A DNA stretch of 64,000 nt from assembly GCF_020184175.1 (NCBI RefSeq), contig NC_065533.1, positions 41,950,351-42,014,350 on the forward strand, written 5' to 3'. The stretch comes from Aphis gossypii. Taxonomy: Eukaryota; Arthropoda; Insecta; Hemiptera; Aphididae. A model generated the notes under the pieces. It searched no databases, was not told the DNA's origin, and saw only the letters and a program-made list of their open reading frames with translations. Numbering within the stretch: position 1 is the first letter of the stretch; each line of letters opens with the position of its first letter. The position numbers were made by a program, and so were the translations under genes. Shown piece by piece: positions 25,532 to 39,997 of this stretch.

Positions 25532-28384
25532 ATATGTGGAATAAACATTTTATGCAATACAATACCATTCTAAATACAAGCGTATGGAATATATGTATAA
25601 TATGATCGCATAAAACTGGTTTTTAAAAATGTTTTTATTGCATATTTTGGGGGAAATAATAGACGTGGCAACATGGCGTTTTATGTCAATATGTTCGAAA
25701 TAATATTTAAATTTTAAATATATATTTTTTCATACATTTTTTTCAAAAAAAATATTTGTTTTTGTGAAACTTAATTTTTTTAATTTCAATATACTTACGT
25801 TCTTAAGGTCTAACTTCCATTTTTCTTCTTCATTTTTATTTAACACAATTAAAATATATTTAATAAAAAAAATACCCACAACCACTTAGATATATAATAT
25901 ATATACATATATAAACTACAATTAAAAAAATATAAATTTATTTTTAAGAATGATTCATCTTATTTTTATACAGAACAAATTATTATAGGTCGTGTGCCAT
26001 GATAATTATAATATATAAGCCCATCATACATATTATTTTACTATGTAAAATTTTGTGAATATGACGTCCATGACTGTGTGTTTAATATAAAATATACACA
26101 AACATTATAAGGATTTTCCTAGTTTTAAGCCTAAAATTTAAAGACAAAATGTCAAATTCAATTTTTTTTAAATTGCTACGTATTATATTTATATTGTTTG
26201 TACTTGTCGGCAGGTAAACGATAACTGATTTCTTTTGGAACGAATGTTGCTTACTGAAATATGTGTTTACACTAAACAGGTGGTAGGTAGAAAAAAAATT
26301 AAATTTATTTATTGTGTCAACATTTTATTAAAAATAAATCACTTATAACATAGGTATGTGAAAAACATATTTTTCTCCTTTGTTTATAGTAGTACATGGT
26401 TAGTTCCATGCAACTAATAAATAATTCTTTATTATCTATTGTTAGATTGGTGTATAATCTGTTTGAGTTCAAATACCAATTGAATTTCTATCAATTTCTA
26501 TAATATTTAATGTTAAGATAACATTCATAAACCACTTCAATAGAACTCCACTCAAAAATAGTTACAAAATGATAAAGATGTGAAGGTTTTCAACACGTTA
26601 TAAAATTAATATTCAAGTATAAATTTCAGAATTTTAAAAATTTTGAATGACTAATACTTAATATATGAGTTTTATTTGTACACTATTAATAAAAGTCAAA
26701 GTAAAACGATGAAATTGTTCCATTGTGTACACACTTAATATTAGTTTATTTTCCGTATTTGATCAAAATTGTTTTAATTTTAACCATTAATTGTAATGGC
26801 ATAATTAGTTTTGTGAGAAGAGAATACAAATTGTATTTATATAAAATATAATAATAATTTTTTATAAATATATTTTTGAATCTATTTATTTAAATTAATT
26901 CTTCAGACGATAAAATAAGCCCCACTCACTAGTCACTGAATATGTTCGTGTGGGGCCTTAAAACCCCTGTAATAAACACGGAGGGAGAAAAAAATATAGA
27001 AAGAGATAGAGAAGGAACCAGAGAACCAGAATGAGAGGTAATTACTGGGTAATAAATCTTTCCCTCCTACTTTTAAATTTACTATAAAAAAAATTAAAAT
27101 ATATTATTATTATTGTTATTACATGAACAGAGCTATCCTAGTTATTGGATTTAAGCGGTGAGTTTTATTGAAAATTATTTGTATAATATGCTAAGTTTAA
27201 AATAAGTTTCAGAATTATAAGTATTCCACACTTCAATTACTAAAAACAATCATTTACAATAAGAATTTATTATATTGTCGTCACTTTTCGATATCAAGTT
27301 TAGAATTTCAAGTAGACATAAACAATATTTTAAATTTAAAAACAATGATATGATATCCAAATTACGCGTAATTTAATTAAATCTAAGTAATGTAAATTTA
27401 AATAATTTTATGAGATATAAAATTTTGTATAACATAATACATATTATGAGCTGTTCTTCGAAATTTCATATATTCCACAGTTTTGATTACAGGGGAGGAG
27501 GAAACATTATATTAGATTATTATGCAATTGTATTACTTATTTGGCCACATACAATGGGAACTGCTATATTAATAAAATTATAAATTTAAATATATTTACT
27601 CCCCTTTTTATTTATTAGTGCCTCATCCATAATACATTACACTACTTCAAACTATTACAAAATGAATGTATCAAGTTTTTTTACAAGACTTTCTATTATA
27701 GGTGCACGTTACTGTCACTATATATAGCCTTAAACGTTGAAATTTTTCTGAATATTTTGAAACATTTGGGTAAGTTAAATTACATAATTTAAATATTTTA
27801 CGGCTATTCTATTTGACATTTGTACACACTGAGAACAAATCAATTAAATTTTATTGCGATATTTATATTATATTATATACCTACTTGAATATACTGTTAA
27901 ATTAGATATAGATAATTGTTGTTGGCAAAAATTTTGTTAATTTATATTGAGCTTGAGCATACAAAATTTAGTGCGCTACAAGAATATCTATAAGAGGTTG
28001 ATTGTGACTTTTTAAAATTTTGTTTCTACGTATGTTGCAGGGTCCGTTTTTATAATAATAATAAAATAATAGTTTATAATAATTATAAACGAATAAATTC
28101 AATTTACATAAAAATACATAATAATATATTTTATTACAGATATATTGCTACATGAATATAACACTCTTAATAGAAAGCTAAGCTTGTGTTGTAACTGTGA
28201 GAGTTAAATTGTAATTATGTATTTGTTAATTATAATTTATATTGAAATTATTAATTAATATTAAATTTCTAACATTTTAATTCAAAATCAGTCTTACTAT
28301 TCTCTAAACTAGCTATATTACCTTTGTATCAAAAGTATTATTACACCACATATATAGCTAAACCTATACTGGTTTATAAAAAAT

Positions 28385-28855
28385 AAACCAATTATGAATT
28401 AAGAAACAGACGAATCGATATATCACACATCTAAGTTCCTGTGCACAGTAACAATGAATAGAATAAAAATGCAGAACAAGAAGACAAGAGATCAATAAAA
28501 TCTTCAAAACTTGTATAATATTTATGCAAATACAAAAAGTCTAGTTAAGGAACTCATCTAAATGCCAAACACACCGGATCAAACAGAACACAAAATTAAG
28601 AAAAATCTTAAACACCTTTTGGTTAGCTTAACTTCCCTTTGAACAGAAAAGATAAAACAATTATTAATTATCAATCTAATATACATCGACCATACACTTA
28701 ACATCAGTACAGATACCTCGTGGCAAAGGACGAAGAACCAATGTTCTATATTTCCAGGACCAAACTTTCAGTCAATCACATAAATAATCACAGAATGCCT
28801 CCAGTACGTATAAACGAACTAAGCGACCCTCAACATGTCCAACACTCTTGTAGTT
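28385..28855 (+). pseudogene. Degraded coding-like patch, family unknown
   Basis: The composition changes abruptly here: more C and A, almost no TATAAT simple sequence. Plus-strand translations read like broken protein with scattered stops and frame changes. Examples are NTKSLVKELI then MPNTPDQTEHKIKKNLKHLL near 28535-28620, and LVAKDEEPMFYISRTKLSVN then MPPVRINELSDPQHVQ near 28720-28845, ending in TAA. This looks like a decayed gene or retroelement segment. No family is recognised. Confidence 0.3.
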
Positions 28856-30273
28856 GTTGTTAATATTTTGATAAAATCAGATTTGTATAAAATAACTGCA
28901 AAATTGGGTAAGAACACTTAATTCTGAAATATGAGCTTTATGTTTTAAAGCTCAAGTTTATTCAGTAAAAATGCAACAAAACTATAAATAACTGTTGTAG
29001 CTCTAAAGACGACATAATATCATGATACGAATACTAACCTATACTGCAGGTACCTTTTTACAATGTTGTTATTGATTTCTTCGCTCACACCAGATATTTT
29101 AATTATATTACAACTTTTATATATTACTATATTAGTATATAAGAATCAAAGCTTTTGAACGCATATAACTTTGCATTATTAATTATTTAGAGGTAAATTA
29201 TTAATTATTATTTGCAGGTAAAATGTATGTGATACGAATACAATAGGATCGGGGGTTTTTTCATAATACGTTTTCATTCGTTACCAGTGCATTTATATGT
29301 TTGTTAAAACGCGTACTATATATTTTAAGGTGGCATCCGAAATACATTGTTCTATAAAACAAAAGGTAAATAAAAATTAAAGTGCGTACACTTGTACTCT
29401 ATGACACTATAATATGTATATGCACTACACCTGCAGGTGATGAGTATGATGATATTAATTATAATTTATGTGAACGTTTTACCATTCAACGTTTCACTTT
29501 AGACGTATTATTCTATATTATTATTAGGTATAAGGTGTAATATCACGTGCCTAATATTATATATTACGTATATTCCCACGCAATGCACTGAATGTGCAGC
29601 ACTGGTGCGCGGAAACGATATTATATCGACACGTGTTAGAATTTCGAACGATCCGTGTCTGCGACGTGTGTTATGTAGTACAATACGTGGTATATGATTG
29701 CCTATATATACATTCTAAGGTATATAACATGAACGCGGTTTGTCGATTCGATGAGAATCGTGTCGTCCGTCTGCTGTCCTGCCGGAGAAATGACAACAGG
29801 AAAAAATAAATAAGAGGAGAGAGACATAATAGCTAGTATAATAATGTAGGTACTCGCGGTACCCATCGTGTGCAGTACATGGCAATACAGTACATTGTAC
29901 CCGTCACGTTAACGTGTAGAACCGCCAAAGGAAAAGTACGCGACAACAAAAATATTGTTATTATTATTATTATTATCGTATATGTATAGTGGACAGTACA
30001 TATTGTTTCGATTTCACGCGGTTTCGAGCCGCAAATATTTTAATACATTTTTTTTTCCAACACCGAATAATATACGTTTTACGGTCGTTGCGAAACAGCA
30101 GCATCAGCTGCTCGCAGCTTGTATATTATATTATAGAATTACCCATACCTATAAACTGCACCTAACACAGTATCAATATCATTATAATATTATGACTCGA
30201 AACGAAAAAATTCGTACGAGGTCTACAGGTATGATGCCTATATGATTTTTCATGCTCATTTACAAACCAGCAC

Positions 30274-30562
30274 CAGTGGTGTAGTGTAAGCTTGTCCGAC
30301 AGCGGCAGAGGTGGGGAGGAAGTGCTTGGGCGATTAAGTCGTATTTTAATACAAATCTTGATTTATAGAGTTTTCCCTTCAAGCCGCTATTCCCTGCATA
30401 ATTATTTAATTACTTTTGTTTTTTTTTTTCATAGTAATATTTATTTAATGCCAACCTGATATTTTATCATAATAATACAGATACAAATATTATAAACACA
30501 TAAAATAACCCAAGGACCATTCCCCGTGGGACCGCCCATCGCTCTCCTCAAATACGCCAATG
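30274..30562. mobile_element. Possible eroded hAT-like MITE
   Basis: The left end reads CAGTGGTGTAGTG and the right end, reverse-complemented, CATTGGCGTATTT, matching at 10 of 13 positions. Flanking octamers match 6 of 8 only if the right end is moved one base (accagcac and accatgac). CAGTGG starts are typical of hAT-type non-autonomous elements. The interior is non-coding and has a purine-rich GGGGAGG segment. Confidence 0.3.
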
Positions 30563-33500
30563 GACCATGACTTTCTGTCTATACCCTCTCTTATTGATCA
30601 ATTTATAATTGCACAACCGGTACACAAAACACACACATACCTAGGTAATAATATGTTTAGACCAATTCCGTAGAAGCTAGAAAGCAATTATATGTTTTGA
30701 TATCGGTTATTTGGGTTTCAAGAAAGTTATCGAGATACCATTGAGTGATGTTGATTTATTTTCGTTTTGATTATTTTCACGACAATAAGCCATTGACCAA
30801 TAATATTATGATATTTTTACAAATCCGTTATTGCTGATAACAGTAACGGGTCCATTGACGGCTTATAAGAGGTATGGTAAAGTTAGGTTTCTGTACTATA
30901 CAGCGCATGAATCGCGTATGCTTACATAGTACACAATAGAAGGTCACTTAAGTTCAGTATCAGTGTACCACCCTTATAATACTGTCTTAGTAACTAATCG
31001 AAATTCAAATTTTGTAATAATAATCAATAAAAAATGTACTCCATTCATTGGAAAAATATTTAACTGTTATAGATTGTTCTCTCAGAGATACTTATAGAAC
31101 GTGTTCTACAACCATATCGCTATACGGGATTTATGGAGTAATAAGTAGTGAACAGAGAACATTGAATATCATTGTCCACACTTCCAAATGTATGCATAAT
31201 ACTTTGTGATTAAATTTAAGGTATCATAACTCAAAATTGTCGATAACAATTTGAACAGTAAAAATAATATTTTTTATTATTGTTAAGGTATGTTTGTGTC
31301 AAATGACGGACTAAACTCAGGCAATCTATAATCTCATCGTCGCTAACCGGAACTGTTGAGATAGTAGTAACTTGTAAATGGTTTTAACGTCACAAGTCAA
31401 TGTAAAGGCACCGATATAAAAAATGATGTTATTTATTTTCTCAAAATACTCTTTAACAGGGTACATTGGAATTTAAATCTTGGTTATTTGCTTCATGACA
31501 AATCATATTAGTATGTGAGAAATAAGTTATTTTCAACTTTCAATTTCCCAAAAATGTTTTAATATATTAAAATATTAAATGCATAATTATCCTTAAACCT
31601 CATATTATATTCTATCGATAAAATACATATTATATTGCTTTAAAAAAAAAAATGTAAAATGTCAATAAAGAAAAAATAGATTGCTTATTGTACTAATTTA
31701 CACCCCAATACCCCAATTAAAAAAATATTTAAATGGCGCCACTGCTGTCTTAAACTTGTTTACGCGATATCCTTTGAACTTCATTCGAATTGTTTTTGTT
31801 GACCGATACTCATATAGTTATATATATATATATATCATACCGTTGACATTAATATAATACATGTAAATTGTAAGTACTACATACCTAATACGTGTGAGTA
31901 TATATTATCTAAAGTAAACTCCAAATGTAACCGTTGCCGAGTGAAATAAACATAATGAATACGTTTCGCATAATAATATTATTATCGAAACAACATAAAT
32001 TATAACGGTTTACCTATACGAGTATTATATTTATTTCATGTTATAATTTCAAATTTTTTTGGTGACGTACAGCAATTAAAAATAGGTAGGTTTATATAAA
32101 GGGCGGTATAGTGTATGTATACTATATATCCATATAATGTATTTATAAAATATGTCTTATATACGCAGTATACCACAAATAATGTATCGACTTTGGTTGT
32201 TTACTTTTTCAAGTGAAAAAAGGAAGGCAGTTTTTATAAGTTTCATTCATGTCTGAGATGTTTTTACACATGCCAACTTATGGCTTTAGAAGCAATACTA
32301 TAATCAGCTCAATTCAAATTATTTATTTGTTTTCATTCCACCACAGCAATTCCACAATAGATTTATAGCTTGTGTCAAATCTGATGTACTAGATTCTAGC
32401 TTTAAGGCGTGAATGGCGATTGGAGGCGTTCGGTAAGAGGACTAGCGGCTAATTAGCCCCCGAAAATTATTTCAAACCGCCCCCCCCCCCAAAAAAAAAA
32501 CGATAAAATAAAAAATGTAATCTAATCACCCCTATATTGTCGAAGGGCACGTTGAAAATTTGGGAGAGTGTTGTATACATGTTTTCATAATATCTCTTAT
32601 TAACAATAAAAATGTATAGATACATAAATATTTAAAATCAGTTCATTTTTTTTTTAAAGGGTTAAAATAGGGGTTAAAATTATGACGTTTATAATTACAG
32701 GGCGTACGAGAATTATCAACATCACCTAAAAATATTAAGATATTATGCCAAACCTATATATTTATATTGTATATTATGTATTTATATGACAAAAACGTCT
32801 TATAATATACAAATATATTATATATATATATATTATGTAAGTGACGTTACAATATACGTACTCGTTATACAGTCACATAAAATTATTATACTACAATATC
32901 ATCGGCCTATACGTTATTCTCGATGTTTATATACGGAGGTACATATATATAGAGGTATGGAGCCATGGAGGTATATATATATATACATTCGTTCTTCTTC
33001 ATTAACTGTCAAACAGAAATGAAATAGGCACACCGGCCGCGGCAGCAGCTGTACTGCGCTCGGTGACTACCTATATATACCTGTAGATTCCGCCGGCCCA
33101 TCCGATCCAAAAAGCTAATTTAACGTGTCGGCGGAATGTGTCTTTTATATTATACTATACTTAACTATATATATATATATCGCTAGTAATTGGCCTCAGG
33201 CCCGAAAAACCAGCGGGTTGCCCGCGGGATATGCACCGCCGCCGTCGTGTTCGGCAGGTATATTTCACACACACGGGGCATTAGATGTATAATATGCGGT
33301 AATGTATATATATAGTATATGTACCTCGGTAATATTAGCAGCGTTTTTAATTGCGTTTTTTTTTTAACCTACTGCGCGCTCGTTCGTATTTCATGTAGGT
33401 ATATATATATATATATGTATAGAGTTTTGCATTCCGACAAAATTACGTATACCTATATACAATATAAATATGTATACGTATAATGTAATATTTTTAATAC

Positions 33501-36500
33501 GTTATTGTTATTGTAATGCGTTGTATATTATGTTCGTTTATTGTTAGTCGCGACAAACGGCGGAAAAAAAATCAAAACAAAACAAAACGGCGAAATAAAC
33601 CTCCCGAAACGAATGCTCGGTCGCAGGAGAGCGTTGTGACAAAAGAATAATATAATATTATGTGTGATATGAACGTCGTGAACGAGAAATGCCGACAACG
33701 CCACGCCGTAGTGACGCAAGTTTAATACGCATAATATAATAAATACGCACACGGTAGCCGCGGCTTATTATTATTATTATATTTTATGAAGTCGAATCGT
33801 ATTAGGTAATGCGAGTGTATTATAATATTATAGTTTCGTATATGGTACTTCTACGTACGCGGTACCTATACTTAGAGATGAAGTCGAAATCATAAGTTTT
33901 TTTTTTTTTTTAGTTTTCTTTTGAACGCTTTTAATTATTTATGGTGTATGTAATATTAATATTATAATATATGTGTACTGACATAGTATAGGCACTGTCG
34001 ACAATAATAATCTTCACCGGCGTACAACGGATTTAAGCGGGCGCGCCTTTTGCCCATCACCGCCACCGCGTTTCGGTCTGCCGGAAAAACACAATGATTT
34101 TTGAAACTGGAAACTGAAAAAAAAACAAATCTCTCGTTTTTTAATTGTTAACGAAACAGAGGTTAAATAAATTTAAGCTGATGGATGACGTTGACTTCTG
34201 AATCCGATAAGAGGATTTCTTTTTTTCCTTGTCCCTTTTTTGTGAGCCCTTACCAGGGGACCTTTAATGTGAGTAAAAACAATCAGAATTTTTTTTTTAT
34301 CAACACACATGTGTTAGAGACGATGTATTTTTCACGGCAATGTGATAATACGAGTACAGTAATAGCTTGTTTTAGGGGAGCAAGTAGGCAAGGAGGCAGT
34401 CGTTTGTTTTTATTTTAATACATATCGATTAATTTAAAAAATGTGTTGTAATACAACAATGTTGAACATAGTTATCATTAGTAAAGTTGATAGTTATACT
34501 AACTATAGCTACTGATTTTTTGATTTGTAACCTACTATAATAGTAGTTTATATTTTAGTTGAATACATTTTGGTTTGTAGTTTATACCCATAGTAGTTAT
34601 TTTATTTAGTTATCTATACTCGGTTATAATTTAAAATAGTTACGAAACAAGTGTATAAATATCACACGATTAACTATTTTTTTTTAGCTAAATATACTTA
34701 CACTTGTACTAGCATAATACAAGCGTCGCTTCTGCTAAACGATAGTTTTTCAACTTTAAGACGGTAATGCTTTTATGCTTATCTTGAATGATTTTTCCTA
34801 TTCATTTTTCAACGCTTATGATAAATCTGTTAGTCATTATAATTTAGATAATGGTTTTTATGACGTAGAAGTCGATTTAAATGTTAAATCAATAATACAA
34901 CTTCATAATATAGTAGTTGATACAATAAGCATTATTTACTAAATTGTTATCAATCTAAATTGTATTTTATTATTTTCTAACATTGGCTTGTGAAATTATA
35001 ATTACACTCTATTTGCAATTTAAAATGTAGCAATGTCCTTATCTTTTTTATTGTCGTTGTATGAAAACAGGTTGAGGCCACAAATGGGACCAAAATAATA
35101 TATTTACAGGTCTGTGTTGCTCGTGAATAAAAATATCGTTAAATTTGTTGATGAAATTATTAACGAATTTGAATAAATAAAATAAATATTGACTTTGTTA
35201 TATAACTGTTTAAAATAAAATGCTTATCATATAATATATTAAATATATTATATTTTTTATTTATTTCCTAGAATGAACATCTCCTTATTGAATAAGCACC
35301 TTATTGTTACAAATAAAAACAAAACATTATCGTTTTTTATGCTGTAATTGTGATTAAAGCCTATACCATATGATATCTGTACGACTTTACTTTTAAATCA
35401 TAGTGTAATAGTAGCTAATACAGTCAGTTTATAACATTTAGTTTTATATCAATGTTATTTTATACTATACTGATGTAGTATTGTTGCAATGGTTCTGCGA
35501 TAATTTCTTCACTAAGCATTGAGCACGTTTCATAGAACGTCTTATTTTCTGCAATGTCCATAACAATAATATAATATAATGTATACACTTATATTAAATA
35601 AAAAACGGAATATATATATAATTTCTAAAATTAAATTCCAATATATAACTACCTACGAACAAGCTGGCAGGACTTAAACGAGAAACACATTCAGACACTA
35701 ACACGTGATTAATTATTGTTTCTGGTTACTACCTATATAAAATATAGGTAAATACCGTGCGCATTATGTTATAGGTATACGTATACAGCTCACATTGACA
35801 TAATACTGTCTGTATTGTATTCGAATGACAGATGCTTCAAATTAAGCATAAACGGTAGTACAAATATAGAGCACTCGCGTATAACGTACCACACCTATAC
35901 TAACTTATTTTTTCACACAAAAGTTAGTCGAATGATGACCTGCAGTCATCGTGACAATGCGAGAACACTACGTCATATAATGTATCTATGATTAGAATTA
36001 GACGAAAAATGAAGTAGTTTACAGATTACATTTTTATTACATTGCTCACATTACAGCAGTAGTTGTACTGTACATAATACTTATAAATAATTGTTGTCTG
36101 TTATCAAATTTATATTAATATGATCGTTGCGTGAATGAGATATTAAAATATGAATAAGACGCAGACAAAGTGTGTTGTGCCCATGCTTATAATAATAATA
36201 TACACTCCGTTATCATTGCAGTATCGTTACTATATACCTATCTATCAGTGTCAGTATTGGGGAAATGAGGAAAGCAATTTATATGATATTTACGATTATA
36301 TTTACCATCTTTACCGTATAGTATATTGTATATAGGTACCTGGTGATATATTTTATATAATATATATAGGTATCTATAGGTACCTATAAAGGCGAGCCAA
36401 GATGTGTTTATAGTGTCCCTTCAAGATTTACCAATTTAATACAGCGGGATAATTTATAAATGTCATTATTTATAAACTCCACCTCCTTAAATTGGTAAAT

Positions 36501-36543
36501 TATTTTTAGAAAGTGTTTTATACGAGCCGCTTTAAGTACTTAC

Positions 36544-36596
36544 TCGTCTTAACTCCCGCGGCGCAGAGGCGCCTGCACATGGTTTAGGCGGGATGT
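36544..36596 (-). CDS. Minus-strand exon candidate with strong splice sites
   Basis: On the minus strand the acceptor reads ttgttcgattcctcgcag and the donor CGA|GTAAGTAC. The 53-nt patch is open in a single frame, which begins after two bases and ends in phase 0: IPPKPCAGASAPRELRR. It is far more GC-rich than its surroundings. No partner exons were identified and the family is not recognised. It could be part of a small-exon gene or of a decayed repeat. Confidence 0.25.
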
Positions 36597-39500
36597 CTGC
36601 GAGGAATCGAACAACCTTTTGTTTTTCGTATTACACCCTTAGGTAGTTAGATCTAACGAAAACACGTTCAGCCAATATTATTAGGACGGTAAACGCAATA
36701 TATTTTTTACTTTATTTTATTTATGGGTATTAATTTTATGGGGCCAACCCTTTAACGCAATGCGATATAGAGCAGTAACCTGAACAACCAAACATAAAAT
36801 ATATAATATTTTGTTTAAATAAATAGGTTATAATAATAATTTAATATGAGCATATATAACTAATGAAATATTAGTTTGAAATATATATAGAAATTTCATC
36901 TTAAGACTCTAAAAATCTTTAAAATCGATATCCTTACAAATTCAATTAGGTACATAACAAAAACACACGGGAAAAATAGATCAATATATATATTTTTTTC
37001 TTAAAAACTTTACAAAAAAATAAATTTCAATTTCTAACAGAATATTTATGAGTAAAAACACCAATTTTACTTAATACAATAGAACATTCAATTCTATTAT
37101 TAAAAATAATATCATAAATTAAAAAGACATCGAATTATTACCTCTCACATGACTAAAGAAAAATATATTTTAGGGATTTACCTATACTGAACATTGTAAT
37201 TTTTAGTCAAATTTTTCTCCTAGATAAATGAACCATAAACTATGTACTAGACCTAACAAGAGAGCAATATACATTTATTAAATTTTTGTGAAATTCAGAT
37301 TTTACACGATGAAAAATATTTACGTTTTTATTGACATCACTATACAATAATAAAATGCATCACCATTCACCATACCCACCATCTATATATTTTAATACTA
37401 AACTTATACTATTCATAAAACTAATAGTACTATATAAGAGTAATGGGTATATTATTGTGGAAATAATAAAATAGTATGAAAACGAGCGAGTTGACAATTA
37501 CTTTTGAAATCGTATTAAACGCATTTTGTTTGTGAATGTTATTATGATAGTCCACCTTTAACTAACCTTATAATTGAATTAAAAGAAAAAGGTAAAGATT
37601 AGAAAGGACCTCGTCATTACTCTGTATTCATTATACAACATCTTGAGATTCACAAATTTCAGGATGTATATTGTATATAATGTATATACTGTGTATATTA
37701 CGCATAGGTAGTATAAATTTATTTAATTTATTTTTGCATAATTCGTACAAGTATTATGTGTTTAATAATACAATATTGTGTACTAATTTTTTTTTTTTTA
37801 CACAAAATATTTGTTTGATTTTTATGTTTAATATTTCACCAGTTTTTTAACAAACGAGAAAATATATATTTTATACTTTAACGTAGATTTAGCCATACAA
37901 TAGTAGTATTATTAGATTTGGTTTGAAACTAGACGTGCATTGAATAAAAAATATAAAGACGAACAAATATGGTTTAAAAGTATTGGCAGTATACTACATT
38001 TGCAATAATATGTATATATTATATTGTATATAAAGTATATATTTTTGTTCTCATTTCGAAAACATCAATTGAATTGACGAATAAGCAATGACCTACAGAA
38101 TATGTGAGCTCAATGCATATTATATACCAAAATATGTAATATAACATAAAATACCTTGAACAAGAGGTATCGTCTACCCGCACCGAACTGTTCGATTCGA
38201 ACTGCAAAGGAATGAAAATCATTGCGGCATACGAAACACGGTCGTGCATACCTTTTGTATATAAAATACTGTGTGTACAGCATACAGAGTGATTCATCGA
38301 GCAAGATCAGCCCCATTTTCTATTTTAACAATATATTTTTTAAAATTCCTACTTTTGTACTTTTTTAAGTATATTTAAGAACCATAATTTATATTTATAG
38401 ATTTTAGATAATATACTATTATAATAAGATATTTTACACTATTTTAGTATAAAATAACGATACAAATGTGTTTTTTTGAAACGATGGCCACCCTTTTTTA
38501 TTGTTAACTGTTATAAGGGTATTATTATTTTTTTTTTTTTGAAAATTTTTATGCAAAAAAATCGAAATTCGAGTGGGTAGTTACCAAGATTTAATTATAC
38601 GTACCTATTAAGGGAGACATGGCGGGTAATGAATATTGAAAATTTGAAAATTGCAGTTATATTAATATTATATTACATATTGTATGTTGTGTGGTTTATA
38701 AAATTATCCCATTACAATATAGTACTTGAAAAATAAATATAAAATAAATTTGTAAATATTTAAATATTACAAATTTGCAACTATTTTATTTTTATGTTAA
38801 ACAAGTATTAAGGAATATTATAATAATTATTTCTAGTATGAAAAGTTTATTACATTTTTATATTAAGTTTAACTCAGAAATTATTAGTTAAAATGCTGAT
38901 TCATAATTTAAAAAAAAAAAATCTTTTTATAATTTATTTATGATAGAAAAGGGTAGTTTAATCTGAAAAGAGAAGTTTGTACTACTATAGAACATTCTAG
39001 AAATGGCAACAAATCTAAGTATTTTAAAATATGTTCGCTCACTGTTCAGTATATTTATAAATTCCAAAAATAATTAATATTTTAATAAATGCATTATGAC
39101 TACAGTATAAAAGGGTAAGGATGGGCATGATTAGTAAATCACTCTATGTAGGACTAAATGATGTTGGGTGGTAACCTACGTCCGATTTTTCTCGGAATAA
39201 AGAGTAAACCTGTTACCACCCTTTAAATGGTATAAGTTCATAAAACGCTAAAATTCGGCATTGTACCTTGTAAATGTAAATGCATAATATAATATATAAT
39301 ATAATACACAGGTACCTACATAAACATCTAATACGTGTATAGTTACAGGTTGACGGCATGTACGCATGTCGCACATAAAGGATGTTCAGGACGACCCTTA
39401 TCCTTGGAGACAACACATTATAAAAACGAGTCTGTATAGTCCTATAAAATATAATATAATGGATAGTCTTGTAAAATATTTTAAAAAAATGTCCAAATAA

Positions 39501-39983
39501 TTTTATATTGAATACTTTTTAAATACTTTAATTATCTAGTATTTAAATTGTAATTTAAATATCCATTATTTATTTTTTTCATTATTACTGAAATACCTAC
39601 AATAATTTTTATTTTCGGGTGTTTCAATTTATTTTATTATTTTGGCAATTATAATTTCACTAATTGTAAATTAAAATTCTATTTGAGCATTAAACGATTA
39701 TGCTGTTATAACTGTTAAGGTATTATTAACTTACATTAAAAATATGTCAAAATAACGAATTATAATACATATCGTTTTGTAACTATTAGATATAATTTTG
39801 GGTATTAATGATGGATAAATAATTTGAACAAATAATGTTGGTTAGAAAATTACTTATTTTGAAAAAAAAAATATTACACTAGAATCGTTAATCGTTTGTA
39901 TTTTAAACAGTTTTAAAAAGGTATTAGTATATAATGTATTCTTATTCGCTCGTTTTTCGTATATGTATTTATCTTTAAATTAA

Positions 39984-39997
39984 TTTTTTTTTTTTTT
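39984..39997 (-). repeat. Poly(A) tail of the LINE fragment
   Basis: Fourteen consecutive T on the plus strand, lying about 60 nt beyond the stop codon of the minus-strand RT tail. It marks the 3' insertion boundary. Confidence 0.65.

Larger units (their letters stand above)
23161..28380. other. AT-rich non-coding stretch (exon-like patches listed separately)
   Basis: Apart from the patches at 24438-24512 and 25490-25531 there is no supported gene. A GC-rich island spans about 24430-24810. A short inverted repeat, GCCCCAC...GTGGGGC, lies near 26922-26957, followed by a purine-rich run. Otherwise there are only A/T homopolymers and TATAAT motifs. Confidence 0.5.
28856..39983. other. Intergenic stretch, mostly AT-rich, with CpG-rich islands
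   Basis: No gene of convincing length is seen. CpG-richer islands lie at about 29560-30120, 33030-33300, 33540-34110 and 36530-36620. A possible eroded hAT-like MITE (30274-30562) and a minus-strand exon candidate (36544-36596) are listed separately. The motif at 38283-38306 (agagtgattcatc) resembles termini found near 62750 and 52880 in the opposite orientation. Long polyT/polyA runs and (TA)n are common. Confidence 0.5.

Noticed and set aside
32407..32428. ATGGCGATTGGAGGCGTTCG followed by GTAAGA
   Set aside because: Good donor but only six full codons, poor start context, and adjacent C/A homopolymer runs suggest a repeat.
36601..36670. tRNA-like GTTCGATTCC on the minus strand
   Set aside because: No cloverleaf forms and no A box; it lies in the acceptor region of the exon candidate.
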